A DNA stretch of 64,000 bases from Eunapius fragilis (Eukaryota > Porifera > Demospongiae > Spongillida > Spongillidae): positions 13,305,232-13,369,231 of the forward strand of contig OY811971.1 of NCBI GenBank assembly GCA_963681505.1, written 5' to 3'. A program made the translations under genes and the position numbers. Below are positions 33,480 through 45,059 of the stretch, one piece after another. The notes beneath the pieces were generated by a model. That model had not been told where the DNA came from. It searched no databases and saw only the letters and a list, made by a program, of their open reading frames with translations. Each line of letters starts with the position of its first letter. Position 1 is the stretch's first letter.

Positions 33480-34052
33480 ATGAACACACCAGTCCAGTAC
33501 ATAAAACACATCTGTCCAGAACTTTCTATACAACAGACCAACACACCAGTCCAGAACATAGAACACATCAGTCCAATACATACAACACACCAATCCAGTA
33601 CACACAACACACCAGTCCAGTACATATAACACACCAGTCCAGTACATACAACACACCAGTCCAGTACATAAAACACACCAGTCCAGTACATACAACACAC
33701 CAGTCCAGTACATGCAACACACCAGTCCAGTACATGCAACACACCAGTCCAGTACATGCAACACACCAGTCCAGTATATACAACACACCAGTCCAGTACA
33801 TACCGCACACCAGTCCAGATCATACAACACACCAGTCCAGTACATGCAACAAACCAGTCCAGTACATACAACACACCAGTCCAGTACATGCAACACACCA
33901 GTCCAGTACACCAGTCCAGTACATACAACACACCAGTCCAGTACATACAACACACCAGTCCAGTACATCCAACACACCAGTCCAGTACATGCTTGTAACA
34001 CGCCAGTCCTGTACATTAACAACACACCAAACCAGCACACACCAGTCCAGTT
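33480..34052. repeat. 22-bp minisatellite array
   Basis: About 24 tandem units of cacaccagtccagtacatac plus aa, with single-base variants (tgcaac, ccaac, aaaac) and one short insertion (accagtccagtacaccagtc near 33900). The 22-base unit lacks stop codons in several frames on both strands, so it yields long artefactual open frames (up to 257 codons on plus and 208 on minus). Confidence 0.95.
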
Positions 34053-34059
34053 TATGCGT

Positions 34060-35960
34060 TCTTAACCCGTATGGTTACCAAATATTAGTACGAACTAGTG
34101 TAAGGAGCTCACAGTGTGTGGAATTAAATACTGATGTGGCAATAACTCCTGAAAATAGGACATATGTGGGTTTAGCATGGAAGATATGTGGGTTTGAAAT
34201 TCATGCTAGTTTATAATTGTTATTTTTTATATACCACAAACCTGGTTTTGTCATAAAGCGTCCCATATACTAGGAGCATTTTTTCACATATTAAAACACA
34301 CATACACCACACACACAAACACCAATACATACATACACCAAGAAACATGCGCACACACACAAATACAAAGAAACACACACACAAATACACACACATACAC
34401 ACATAAATGCACTACAAAATACACACACTCTAAAGTATACATGCACTAACAACAGCCTTAGTCTTACGTTCTGGCACCAAACAATACTTCGTTTTGAATC
34501 ATGTGCCTTCAGGCTCACTCAATCTGTCATCTGCGTGCAGCACCACCTTTGGGAGAGATAGAAAGATGGAAGAACAGGGAAAGTGAGAGAGAGTGATGGA
34601 CAATGGAGATGCACATTTAGCCATGCACATACCTCGCATTAAAACAACCACACATACATGTAACCATGCCTATCAATCCAACCATTTCGAATGGTACAAA
34701 TTCAAGTTCATTTTGAGATGTAGTGGCCAGTGTGTTAATTTGATCCTATTAAAAATCAGCAGAGGTAGTTGTTTACACAACCCTTTGCCCTATAGCCTGG
34801 CAGAGAGTGTTTAATTCTCCAGGTGTGACCAATCTATTTATGGAAAGATAACATCAACTCAACATAGCATGATTTAGGGAGGAAGGTGCACCCTTATTAA
34901 GTATAGCACATACGATCAAAGGCTGCGAAACTCTTTAAATATAATGTCAGGATTTTGGTTGAAGGATATTTTGCTACATTTAGTTACATGTTTTGCACAA
35001 ATTGTGGGACACTATCCTTTAGCTAACTAGGACTTGCCCACCACCCATAATAGCCATCCTTTGTTTCCAACATTGCACCAATGCTGCACATGTACATGCC
35101 AGACAGAATGGCTCCATTGCACACTTTCAATTGGAAAAAAAGGTCACACGTTTTCTGATTGCAGCTTTGTTCCCATACCTGTGCACACCATTACGGTTGA
35201 GTACAGGGTAGTGTGGCTAAATTGGTAATGGACCAATATGTGATAATAATGTGAACTATTCCGTGTGAACGCAAATGATGCTGGTTTGGTAGCATTTCAA
35301 AATGGCTCAGCCATAAGTGCATAATGTATTACTAACCATAAATTATTTAATGTTGGGGCAGAGCAGACTGAGAGACTGAAGTCTCGTCATACCACTTCCA
35401 TATCATGTCTCACACCCTCCCTTAATTCAAGCTAACAAATTTATCAAAGTAGTCCACTACATTGTATTGTAGTAGGGACCTGATCCATAGGTCAGATTAT
35501 CAGAGCCTGAAATAGTGGTTATCATAAAACTATTGAGCAATACATTTATGACCCTCGCATCTACATGTACCACATATTTTTGTTACCTGTGTTTGTTGAT
35601 AGAGGGTGGCAATTCATTGCAGACGATTGTGGCGTCAAGTATGACTATAATGCTGTGGGACAAAAAAAAATTCCATCGATTGATCATACATATAAGTAAT
35701 GCAACTTATAGAGAAAGGTTGGCGAACAACTCATGTACAACAAAACATTACAATTAATCCCCCCCCTCCCGTGTGCATTGATTAGAACTACCTGCACGCA
35801 CGGCTATACGACTTATGACACACTGCTAGTGCTCAAGGTTACAGCGCATGCCACTGTAGGGTACCGAGGCGTAGTGCTAGCTCTGGCACTATATACCAAA
35901 TAGCAGGCAGCCGTGAATATAAAGTGTCACGATACCGGTACGCATGCTGTCGGCTGAACA
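34060..35960. other. Noncoding stretch with CA-rich patch
   Basis: A degenerate CA/ATACA-rich patch lies at 34290-34430. Otherwise no gene or element is supported. Confidence 0.3.
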
Positions 35961-35962
35961 AG

Positions 35963-36776
35963 CTACTACCAAGGACACTTAATTATTACATGGACTGGAA
36001 ACCACAATAAATTCATGTCGCTATCCTCGTTGCTCATGAATTATTAATGAGTTAGTACATGTAGACGATGTGACTGTTATAGTGCATCAGAAGACTGGGA
36101 CTTGTCTGGGGTGCTGCGACGTTGATTTTTGTAATGTATAAACCATTCTTCGCTTCCCTTTCTGCATTTTTGGCATCGCTAATTCAAAATAAGCAATGAA
36201 CCAATATTTAATAAACATCAGTTCAAGGCAATGTATAGAAATAAACATAGGTTCATTCATCATGTAAATATAATCTGGACTTAGAGAAACCATCCTGGTA
36301 TACTGCGAAACGTTAAATAAGGCCATAACTATTACCATATTTGCAGTGGCCTGACAACAAAACATGCGCATCGTTCGATTAAAATCGTTTGCCCTTACTT
36401 TAAGAAATATCCTTTTCAATACAAACTAACATAGGACTTGTATCATACCATTAAGCGCTGGAAACACCTTTCATAACAAATGCCTACTCATCGGCGTGTC
36501 CAGGAGCCTAACCAAAGTAGCGTAGCGAGGCAAATATGCACGTAGAAGCTAAGACCCGTATGTTAACGTCATCATTAAGACTTATAACGGGTTTACCTCA
36601 ACAAAAGAACAGCTTTCTGTAACTGTAAGCCACTCCAAAGCTAAGACAACTTCACAAAAGCCTTTTTTTGTCTGAAAAGGTTGGGAACGAGGCGCAACGA
36701 GGATTGCGACAATCTATTGTATTACGTTACGCAGTGGTTTCCAGTCCATGTAATAATTAAGTGTCCTTGCTACTAC
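35963..36776. mobile_element. TIR element, 800 bp, with 7-base direct repeats
   Basis: Perfect 36-base inverted ends (beginning CAAGGACACTTAATTATTAC) lie at 35970-36005 and 36734-36769. A further inner complementary block follows (gtcgctatcctcgttgc / gcaacgaggattgcgac). Both sides carry ctactac (35963-35969, 36770-36776) as a likely target duplication. The superfamily is not certain; CAAGG termini with 7-8-base duplications would fit hAT. Confidence 0.8.
36087..36419 (-). CDS. Doubtful ORF inside the 800-bp element
   Basis: A 110-codon open frame with two hydrophobic stretches (ATANMVIVMALFNVSQY and MFISIHCLELMFIKYWFIAY) and a basic tail. The pattern is faintly reminiscent of the last helices of a seven-helix receptor, but no diagnostic motif is present. 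It may be a captured exon or chance. Confidence 0.2.
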   Translation of the reverse strand: MKRIFLKVRANDFNRTMRMFCCQATANMVIVMALFNVSQYTRMVSLSPDYIYMMNEPMFISIHCLELMFIKYWFIAYFELAMPKMQKGKRRMVYTLQKSTSQHPRQVPVF

Positions 36777-37069
36777 TCAGTGACCATTTTGCTATGCAGT
36801 GGTCTCTGCATACAGTATATAAATGAGCTGCACTGAAATTGAGCAACAAACCTTGCCGTCAGTAGCGTAAGCAGTAATAGCAGGAAAGACTGCGCGGCAA
36901 TTTTTAATTGAAATCGCCATGTCGAGCGCTGTATTAAAACTACGATAGCCAGCACTTCGCCATTATCAGAAGACTGCTTTGTTAAAGGCCGGGAGGTTTT
37001 TTGTCTGTCTGCCACTTGGCAGTGGGGGAAGTCTTTGTACTTCACAATCCTTCCACCCCATGCACACGC

Positions 37070-37074
37070 ACGCG

Positions 37075-37157
<83 letters not shown>

Positions 37158-37184
37158 TCACATACACACACACACAAACACACA

Positions 37185-37217
<33 letters not shown>
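37070..37217. repeat. CA dinucleotide microsatellite
   Basis: Starts gcgcgcgcgc, then about 65 CA units with tca and ata interruptions. A C run follows at 37245-37256. Confidence 0.97.
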
Positions 37218-37719
37218 CTCGTAATCTCGTAATCTGGAGCGTAACCCCCCCCCCCCTCCCCCGCCAGACGTATAAAACTACGTCCGGCCACACAATGAAA
37301 TCCAAGAAGGATACGAAGACCAAAGTTTAAAAGCGGAAAATGGCTGCTTTGTGTATCAGTTATACTTTTCTGTCATGAGCTAACGGTACAGCTTTAAGGT
37401 TTTGACGTTATAGACTGTGAAATTTTGTGATTACTAACTCACCCCGTTGACTTCATGCACATTTGAAAAAAAGGCCCCTACAATTCAATGGAACCGAGGG
37501 CTTATTCGGGAAAAATATAGTGATGTGTTTTAGAAAATCATGCCAAATGTGCCGCACTAACATTCTGTCATGAGCTAAGTTGTAAAAAAACATTTGGTTT
37601 GCTTTGCCCATACTGTGTATGGAACGATTACGGAATTATGTCGTGATTACGCAAACTGCGAATTAATGAAGAGCTCCCGTTGACCGCTCATTTCTCGATA
37701 TGAGGTCTCGACACTGGTT

Positions 37720-37860
37720 GTTATACAGTACTGTATAACGCGTGTATTCATGTGTACATGCATGTGTATCACTTTGCGTACGGATACCTGTACACAGTTG
37801 CGTATAACTTCGTGCATAACTTCTGTATAATATTTAGTATAACAGTGTATAAAAATATGT
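37720..37860. repeat. Recurring GTATAAC motif
   Basis: The palindrome gttatacagtactgtataac (37720-37739) is followed by several gtataac, gcataac and gtataata words over about 120 bases. This is probably decayed repeat sequence. Confidence 0.45.
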
Positions 37861-37881
37861 AGAACAACTGCATATCAGGGT

Positions 37882-38110
37882 TTGGGGGGGGGGGAGGGGG
37901 GGGGGGGGCCGGGGGGTGCTGTCGTTTTCTGGCCCGATACGGAAAGCGGGGGGGGGGATGATGGCGTATCGGGGGGCCCGGGATATAGTACAGTAGCAGA
38001 GTTCATGCGCACGGGCAGCGCAAGCGTGCAGCTATTAGCGGCCCGAAAAGTTATGAATTTGGATATGGCAAGGGGGATCACGTGCCCCGATTGCCCCCCC
38101 CCCGGCTGGC
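37882..38110. mobile_element. Second copy of the G-rich MITE interior
   Basis: One unit of tgctgtcgttttctggcccg with gatacggaaagcggggg, then atcggggggcccgggatata, agcagagttcatgcgcacgg, gcggcccgaaaagttatga and a terminal cacgtgcccc...gcccccc. This is collinear with 30.94-31.31 kb but has one minisatellite unit instead of four. The termini are not preserved. Confidence 0.75.
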
Positions 38111-38119
38111 AACGTAAAA

Positions 38120-40140
38120 CAAATTATGAAATTTTTATTAGACCCACCACATCCTCGTTTCCAGGCACCAGTTGTGGGGAAAAAAACGCGTCGAATATTA
38201 ATTGATTGTCAGAACGATTGTACAATTTGAAATCAATAATCTCCCGCAATCCTTATAAAAGGATGGCCATCCTTAAATAAGCTAGGATGATGACCCCGTT
38301 CTAAAAGAATGATGTACTCTTGAAGCTTTGTTTTATATTAGTGATTCACTAGATTCAAGATAATGCAGATCAGTGATACTGGCGCGATTACAACCGATTT
38401 GGCTTGCTTGGTATTACAGTGTAAATACGGCGAAACCGCCATTATTTGCCGCTGGCGATATATAGTAGTGAGCAAATTAACTCAAAGCGACGTGTGGCAA
38501 GGAAGGACAGGTTTCTGGTAGCTCTAGGAGTAGAATGTACACTGACAGATTGATCTGTGGAACAATATACGCTCACGTACCGGCCAGTATATACTTCCAA
38601 AGATTGCAGCGACTTCATACACTCGAAAGCATCAAGCTAAGCAACCCTGCTTAGATACCGAGGGACCCGCCACAGAAAGCGACGGATGTAGTCCCTCAGT
38701 ACAGATGGATGACATACATGTAGGCCTAGGTGACCAAAGCGGCAGCACTTCATGATTCGTCAAATGACAGTGACAGCGATAGCAACAGTAGGCTTAGGCA
38801 ATGGCGTGGTGCCTTCGAGTCTAATGTATTTAGGCTAAGCTACACTAAGCTCGAACACATATCGTATGCCAATTGGCAAATGGCAATGCTTCCTAAATCT
38901 CTCCCCCCCCCGCCAACCCATGCACCATTGTATATGGTATTGTACTCAATCATAGAACTACAAAGCACAGTACACCGTTCGATGGAGCGGCGGCAGAGCA
39001 GTCACATGCAGTGCACGTGGTTTCAGTGAGGCTAGGGTACGTCCATGTTGGCGTTTGAGCAGAAGCAAGTAGTACACGTCATTATACAAATGCTTGATAT
39101 TAATTTTAAAGCGTTATGGTGTATATAAGCATAACTTATTAACCACAAGTTATTTCTTCGACAAATCAGGTTGTGAGTATAGCTGATCAAATGGCTATCA
39201 GAGAAAATCAAGAGTTTTAAAACCATTATGGATTTTATGGTCAATAATCTCTACTGTTGTGATCCTTATTTAAGGATGGTGTCAATCCTTAAATAAGGAT
39301 GTGCCACTTCCTCTCTGTTTTACCACATGGACATTGATCATACTGACATCATTTATAGTTTGTTATGGAGGCTAATCAGTATGCAATTGACTATCGGATT
39401 TGGCTAGAAAAAATGTGCAATGTAGAATGTAAAAGGTGATCCTTATTTAAGGATAATGACATCCTTTAATACGGATTTTTCCCTGGAGATTAAACATAAA
39501 GATTTATTCAGATTCTAAATCACATAAATGACTTCGTGTTTGATTTTTTATTTGTTTTTGATTTCGCATAGATTGTTAATCCTTTGGCACATCTAGTGTA
39601 GATTTTGAAAAGATTTTTTGCTAGATTATGCTTGGAAAATGTGCACCAAATACTGTTTGATTATGGGCCAGATTTTTCACATGATTAGCTTCAGATTGGG
39701 AATCAATGAGTGATTTTAAGAAATCCAACATATAATTTTACAATACAGACGCCTACATACGGTTTAATATACAATTATTATCAGTACATTTAGCCAGTCA
39801 TTGTAGTTATGGCTTTCAACAATATACATGCAGCATACACAACAGTTCAACATAACTGCACACATTCATTCATACATTGAAGTATATTGTTCAGTTACAT
39901 CACTGGTAGATTGGCAACATAATATGAAGATTTCTTCTCACCACGTACCAGGGTACAGCGACTGATAAACCTTCGAGGACTAATGATCTTATCACGTTGA
40001 TAAAATGTATCACTCACTAAACATAGGTTTGAGAATTAATCTTTCTCAGGTGTCTTAAACAACATAAGCCAGTATTACATTTTGGAGGTTTCTAGTGTCA
40101 CTTTTATGCTTGATGCATGCATATTTGGAAGTAGATTCTC
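38120..40140. other. Noncoding stretch with palindrome cluster
   Basis: No gene is supported. It holds ATCCTTATTTAAGGAT palindromes (separate entry) and a GATT-rich segment at about 39465-39725. An open frame at 38730-39029 has no recognisable motif. Confidence 0.35.
38249..39477. repeat. Cluster of ATCCTTATTTAAGGAT palindromes
   Basis: Complete or near-complete copies occur in pairs at 38249-38276, 39262-39300 and 39438-39477, with a weaker one at 40143-40159. Within each pair the two motif halves are 4-8 bases apart. The first two share an upstream tcaataatctc. This may be the ends of a small element inserted repeatedly. Confidence 0.65.
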
Positions 40141-40159
40141 ACAATCCTAAAGTAAGGAT

Positions 40160-40907
40160 GAATTTATTGCTGTCATTCATTACAAACATTGCTTGTATCA
40201 ATGCATCTCTATCAGTTGAATTATAATCAGATGAAAATAATTGTCCATTTACCCGGCACCTTCCAAATTTATCAATTCTTGGAAATGCATTACTTCATCA
40301 TTGAACAAGTTGGTACAAAATAGTGTCACTAGCAGTGATCTCCTGTAAGAAACTGTCATCAACTTTAACTTTAATCTTGCTGGGATGCAGCAATTCAATT
40401 GCATGGTCAGTCAATAACGCACCACGATCAATTGCTCTATAATACTCAAACATGTTCTTCCTTATTTGGGTAAGTGTTTAGGTTCATTATACTTAGTGGA
40501 AATATTTCTGTCCACACTAGTAAGTTCGATTAAAGCCGTAGACATAAATGTTTCATCAATTGGTGTTAGAGGATCAGTAAAACAGTTGAAACAGAATTGC
40601 TGTGTGTATTATTTTGTTTAATATTAAATGTTTCTGTTACTGTTTGGAATATGTCTGCAAGCACTCCATACGCTCATACCCAAAACACCAGTACCCATGT
40701 GGGGGGCCATAATCAGCAACATCAGGAAGGTGCAGTGCTAGATGGTAGTTAACTGAAACCTTCCACTTTCCATAGACCTTCAGATCCTTAAGCAATCATT
40801 CTTTTGTCAACGTAATAGGTGGTGTATATGTAAATGGGAGACAGGTCATGTGGAGTAATGTGGGAGGTGTAACCCTCAACACAGCTGTAATGACATAGGG
40901 GAGCTCT
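40160..40907. other. Noncoding stretch, nothing recognised
   Basis: The sequence could hold decayed coding DNA of the neighbouring transposons, but no motif is readable. Confidence 0.25.
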
Positions 40908-41941
40908 TTAAGGTGATAGGGTACCCTCCTGGAATTTGAAAAAAAATCATACTAGCTTGTAGCCTGAGAGCATCTTAGAGGACCATATCATTTTGACAGT
41001 TATTAGATGAGCAGTAAAAATGGTACAAATATTCTAAGAACAAAACTTTATAATTGGTTTGTTGAAAACTGTAGTGCTTAAAAATCACCAAATTTGGAGG
41101 ATAAATATGAAATAATATCTTCTTTCGTTTGGTGCATTCGTTTCGAAACGGAGCATTAGGTTTCTGCCAAAGCTTATACTAACCATCGTTTCAGGGTGAA
41201 CTAATTAGGCTACTCATGGATTACTCATGCTGGGCATTCCAGAACAGCTACTGTATCGTGATTACACGTTCTTCATTACTTAATTGTCCTTTTGGTGCAT
41301 CGATAACGTTACTACCCTTTTCCACAAATGTACAGCAATTTTTTACAAAGTTACGCATCCCTGGACGCCATATTTGTACCTTGAAATTGAAATGTTATTA
41401 ATAGATAGATTTTCGGTTTTCGGCTATTTAGAAAAAAGTAACTTATTTTGAAAACAAGGACAAGATATTTTCCTACACGTACGCTCTTCTTGGTGCTTAG
41501 CTCCTATCGTAATAATATGCTCAGCACTTGATCATAAGGTCTGTTGTCCTGAATGTGCAGGAAAAAGAGTTTTTACCGTTCGTATTTCAAGGTGCTCGTA
41601 AAACAAGCGGTGTTAGTGTTTCTGCGCGTTATTGAAATGCTATCAAGGTGGCATATCTTAAACAATAAGGTAGATTCTCTCCGAATTATATACGGTACTT
41701 GAACAGAACTACCAATTGTAGATGACGTATTTTAATAATTCAGACCCCAAAATACATGGCGGACTCAAACTGCGCATGCGTGCGCGAATTACAAGATGGC
41801 GGATGCCAAAGTTTAAGGCATTGCGCTCGGTTAAATACGTTACTTATCCAAATGATATCAAGGTGGCATATCGTAAACAATAAGGTGGATCTTACCAACT
41901 TTTTTTCCAAAAAAACCACGTTATGGGTACTACTACCTTAA
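40908..41941. mobile_element. Element flanked by TTAA, about 1.03 kb
   Basis: Left end TTAA then ggtgatagggtaccc (from 40912). Right end gggtactactacc (to 41937) then TTAA. The inverted ends are imperfect, but the TTAA on both sides fits piggyBac- or Kolobok-type insertion. Inside, a 40-base block, tatcaaggtggcatat then taaacaataaggt, occurs twice (41641-41676 and 41849-41885). Confidence 0.55.
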
Positions 41942-42036
41942 GCTATGGAGGGATCAGTTGTGGAGCCCAGCCACTTTACAACTTTAACTGGTTAGTTTGT
42001 GATGTTGGTGAAGCTTTGTATGTAACATACATATGT

Positions 42037-43572
42037 CATCTAGGAGTAATGAATGATGGCTTGAAAATAATCTCTACAATTTTACAGAGCAAGCAGAGAC
42101 ACTGATACTGGCTCACAGGAAGCAGCCCTGCAAAGCAAGGCCTGGCATAAATACATAGAAAGTTTTTCAACTGTTGTGTAGTCATGCCAGAAAGATCATC
42201 CTCATCTTTAATGCCAGTGGGAATCCATCCTACATCATATGGTACTTTGACATGTTTGACGATCTTGGAACTGTAACTTCTTGTCTTTAGGTAGAGAATA
42301 AAGGCACAGTTTGATTTCGTTGTGTGCCATACCCAATAAAAATGTGTGCATAGGGTCCGTTATAGACATTCGTACATTATCAAAGTATGGTAGCCTTATA
42401 TGTTCACTATACCAAACCCCATTCTTTTTTTTTGAATAGAAAGGGCTTCGGTTTTGGATTTGGCAAGCAGATATTGTTTGGATTGTAAAGTTGTCTCCTC
42501 TGTTAGGTGCCATATTGATGTCAAGTAACTCATGTTCCCTGATGACCCTCTCATTGAAGGTTCCCTCTCAGCTTTGAACTTGCATCGTGAGCAACCATAG
42601 TCTGCTTTGTGGCTAACAAACTGGGAGACTTTTCGTAATGCAGGCATATATGCAGACAATGCAATAAGTGCAGCTTTTACTGTTTTGCCATCAGGATGTA
42701 AAGGCAAGCCATCCCACAAGAGCGGCAAGTCATCCACCAGTGGCTTGTAATCTGTTTATATTTCCTTTTGGTTCTGTTGGCCCAAGTATTATGCCAAAAC
42801 CATTGTCCATCTTTACTTAAATCCCTCTGCTCATGGTAAGTTCAGCACTGTCATCATCAAAGCAGCCTCTTTATATTCAGATCTTTTGAATGGCTTAAAC
42901 CAATCAACATTCAACATTAAACCAATGTTGTTTTAATTTGATAGAAATGGCACTGATGTGTCGTGAGGATTTTCAAGAAACTCCTTCCAAATTTCACCAT
43001 CAGATGTTTCTAGTTTTTCACCGGATACTACTTCCCTGTTTTGTGATGTAGCCAACAGTGTATGAAGAAATGGTTCATCACTGAACATAGCTTTTAGCCA
43101 CACAGAAGGTGGTATTAAGTGAAATGCTTTGTGATAGGACCATTTCTTCTGCGCAAATGCCAAACTTCTGAAATATCCAAGTTCACAACCACATTTTTCC
43201 AAAATGTACTGCATGGCAATGTGCAACCCTTTGAGCTTCTTCCAGATTGTAAAGACAGTTACAAGTGTCATTAGGGCAAACAACAAAAACTGTTAGGCAA
43301 TGCAACCACTTTTTGACAGTGACGTGGGAAATACAGCATGTAAAGGATGTGAGGTAAGCTTCAGTACTACTGATATTAGGCCATAGATGCATGCAATAAC
43401 TGGTTGTGTCAATCTGAAAATTATAGGTATCCTTAAGAGCAAGGTGCAAATCCATCTTAACATCATGTATGGAGATGTGATATGTTGTGCCCTGACTCTC
43501 GTTACTGCTTTTGGAAGGATTTGCAGATTCAGAAATGCTGGTCAAAGTTGCAGTGTCATCAACTTCATGCAT
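42037..43572 (-). pseudogene. CACTA (EnSpm, tnp2-type) transposase, decayed
   Basis: Read from right to left on the minus strand, conserved blocks appear in the order of a tnp2-type transposase. A Cys/His-containing N-terminal part (LFVVCPNDTCNCLY near 43270) comes first. Next is IGLMLNVDWFKPFK (about 42930-42890), then YKPLVDDLPLLWDGLPL. RKVSQFVSHKADYGCSRCKF follows with its zinc-binding cysteines, then RLPYFDNVRMSITDPMHTFL with the DPMH motif. A C-terminal part (VGWIPTGIKDEDDLSGMTTQ, then LKNFLCIYARPCFAGLLP) ends at a TGA at 42037. At least five stops or frameshifts interrupt it. CACTA termini were not identified. Confidence 0.8.
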
Positions 43573-43749
43573 TTTATTAATAATTTGTGTTTACTATGAT
43601 ACACTCACATACCTTGAAGTGATTGTCATTGGCATGAATACAGAACTCATTTTCACCACAATCTAATTGAAATGCATGATATGATGTATACATTATAATT
43701 GACATGAATAGTTCAAGTATGCAGCATAATTGAACATATATATTGTTCA

Positions 43750-44020
43750 CAAGTAAAGAAAACCATTCTCTAACGAGAAAGTTGGTGGGATATAGGAATT
43801 GGAGGAAATGGTGGTGTATAAAGGAAGGGAACAAGGTTTTGAGAAAAGGGTAATGAGACAAAAATCCTACATTTAGCACTTCTTTAGGTTCTGTTACATT
43901 TACACGTGCTCAATATAGGATTTTTGTCTCATTACCCTTTTCTCAAAACCTTGTTCCCTTCCTTTTAACACCACCATTTCCTTCAATTCCTATATCCCAA
44001 GAATGTTTTTCTTTACTTGT
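43750..44020. mobile_element. Fold-back element, copy 3
   Basis: Left arm 43750-43870 and right arm about 43915-44020 are complementary. Landmarks are ggtaatgagacaaaaatcct / aggatttttgtctcattacc, ggaagggaacaaggttttga, tggtggtgta and cctatatccc. The right arm lacks about 17 bases (the ccaactttctcgtta part). The arms match each other better than they match the other family members in the inner half. Confidence 0.85.
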
Positions 44021-44279
44021 TTCCTCTATTTTTAAATTATCATTTTTTATCGATTATTAATACTGGCAAGTGCCCCCCCGCTTCAATTACCGTCACGAGC
44101 AGACGCCCGCTTTTGTTTGGGATCACTGTATGGAACGCGGGAGAATTCTAACACGTCGTCTGCCCTCCTCTTTTGTTTGCACAATTCTAAATATACGTAA
44201 ATGTCGCCATGGGAACGCTTCTGTTTAACACTACGCATAACGTAATGATTACGTATGTCAGCGCTTTATTCATACATCT

Positions 44280-44618
44280 GATACTTGAAGATGGCCTTCC
44301 AGGAGATTCTAAAGCGATTGGTAAAATTGGCGCTCTTTGAAACCATTCCTATACTCACCCGGGAATTAGAAGAAGAAGACGACGAAGACGACGACGGAGA
44401 AGAATTGGCGTGGGGACGAGGTAAAACACGAACTTTTTTGTTCTCTTAAAGCAAACAGTTTGAAGACTGGAACTAAACATTTAAAAGACCGCCTTTGCCT
44501 TCTGGATCGATAGGAACAAAGAGCTAAACTATCCGTTTCTTACTACGCGCTAGTCGCGGTTTTTTAATGATTTCACGACCCGGGTCAATTCCTATATAGG
44601 AACTACTATCATAGTTCC
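44280..44618 (+). repeat. Dispersed repeat with acidic coding-like block, copy B
   Basis: Collinear with 19460-19803: MAFQEILKRLVKLALFETIP in one frame, then a gaagaagaagacgacgaag run, tggggacgag, tttttttgttctctt, ttttttaatgatttc, and attcctatat leading to the hairpin ggaactactatcatagttcc (44599-44618). It starts with an ATG in this copy, but the frame stops after about 55 codons. Confidence 0.6.
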
Positions 44619-44619
44619 T

Positions 44620-45059
44620 GATTGCTCATTGTTATAAAATTACCTGCATGCTCACCCTCTTCAATCACTTCCTCTGTAAAATCTATTGCACAGACCCCAG
44701 CATATGTAGAGACATTCTCAGCATCAACCACACAGCCCATTCCTTAAGAAGTAAAGCAACTCATTCAGTGATGTATTTATATTTTGTTCAATCCTTCTTG
44801 CATAACATTAACCTGCACTATATTAAATTGCTCAATCTTTAGTCCTACATTTTATAAGGTATCAGTAGCATTACATGAGCACGAACTTATATGTTTCAAT
44901 GGCTAGCACTCTTTATGCCTGTCCTGAAAGAACCATACCTATATACATATACATGCTATTGTATTTGATTCTTCTGCCTCACAGCAATTCTGTTGGATTT
45001 TTCTAATCCAGTACCAGCAAAATCGTCACTCTCTACATGAAAATTAATTACAAGCTAGG
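44620..45059. other. Noncoding stretch, nothing recognised
   Basis: No supported gene. Confidence 0.3.

Noticed and set aside
33480-34052. CRISPR-like array
   Set aside because: Units are contiguous 22-base tandem repeats without unique spacers, and the context is eukaryotic.
33443-34216. 257-codon plus-strand and 208-codon minus-strand frames
   Set aside because: They are translations of the 22-bp minisatellite; frames are open in several phases at once, as expected for a stop-free repeat.
36087-36419. Seven-helix receptor gene fragment
   Set aside because: Two hydrophobic stretches are suggestive, but no receptor motif is present and the frame sits inside a TIR element; kept only as a doubtful ORF.
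37001-37330. Thr-His repeat frame
   Set aside because: CA microsatellite artefact.
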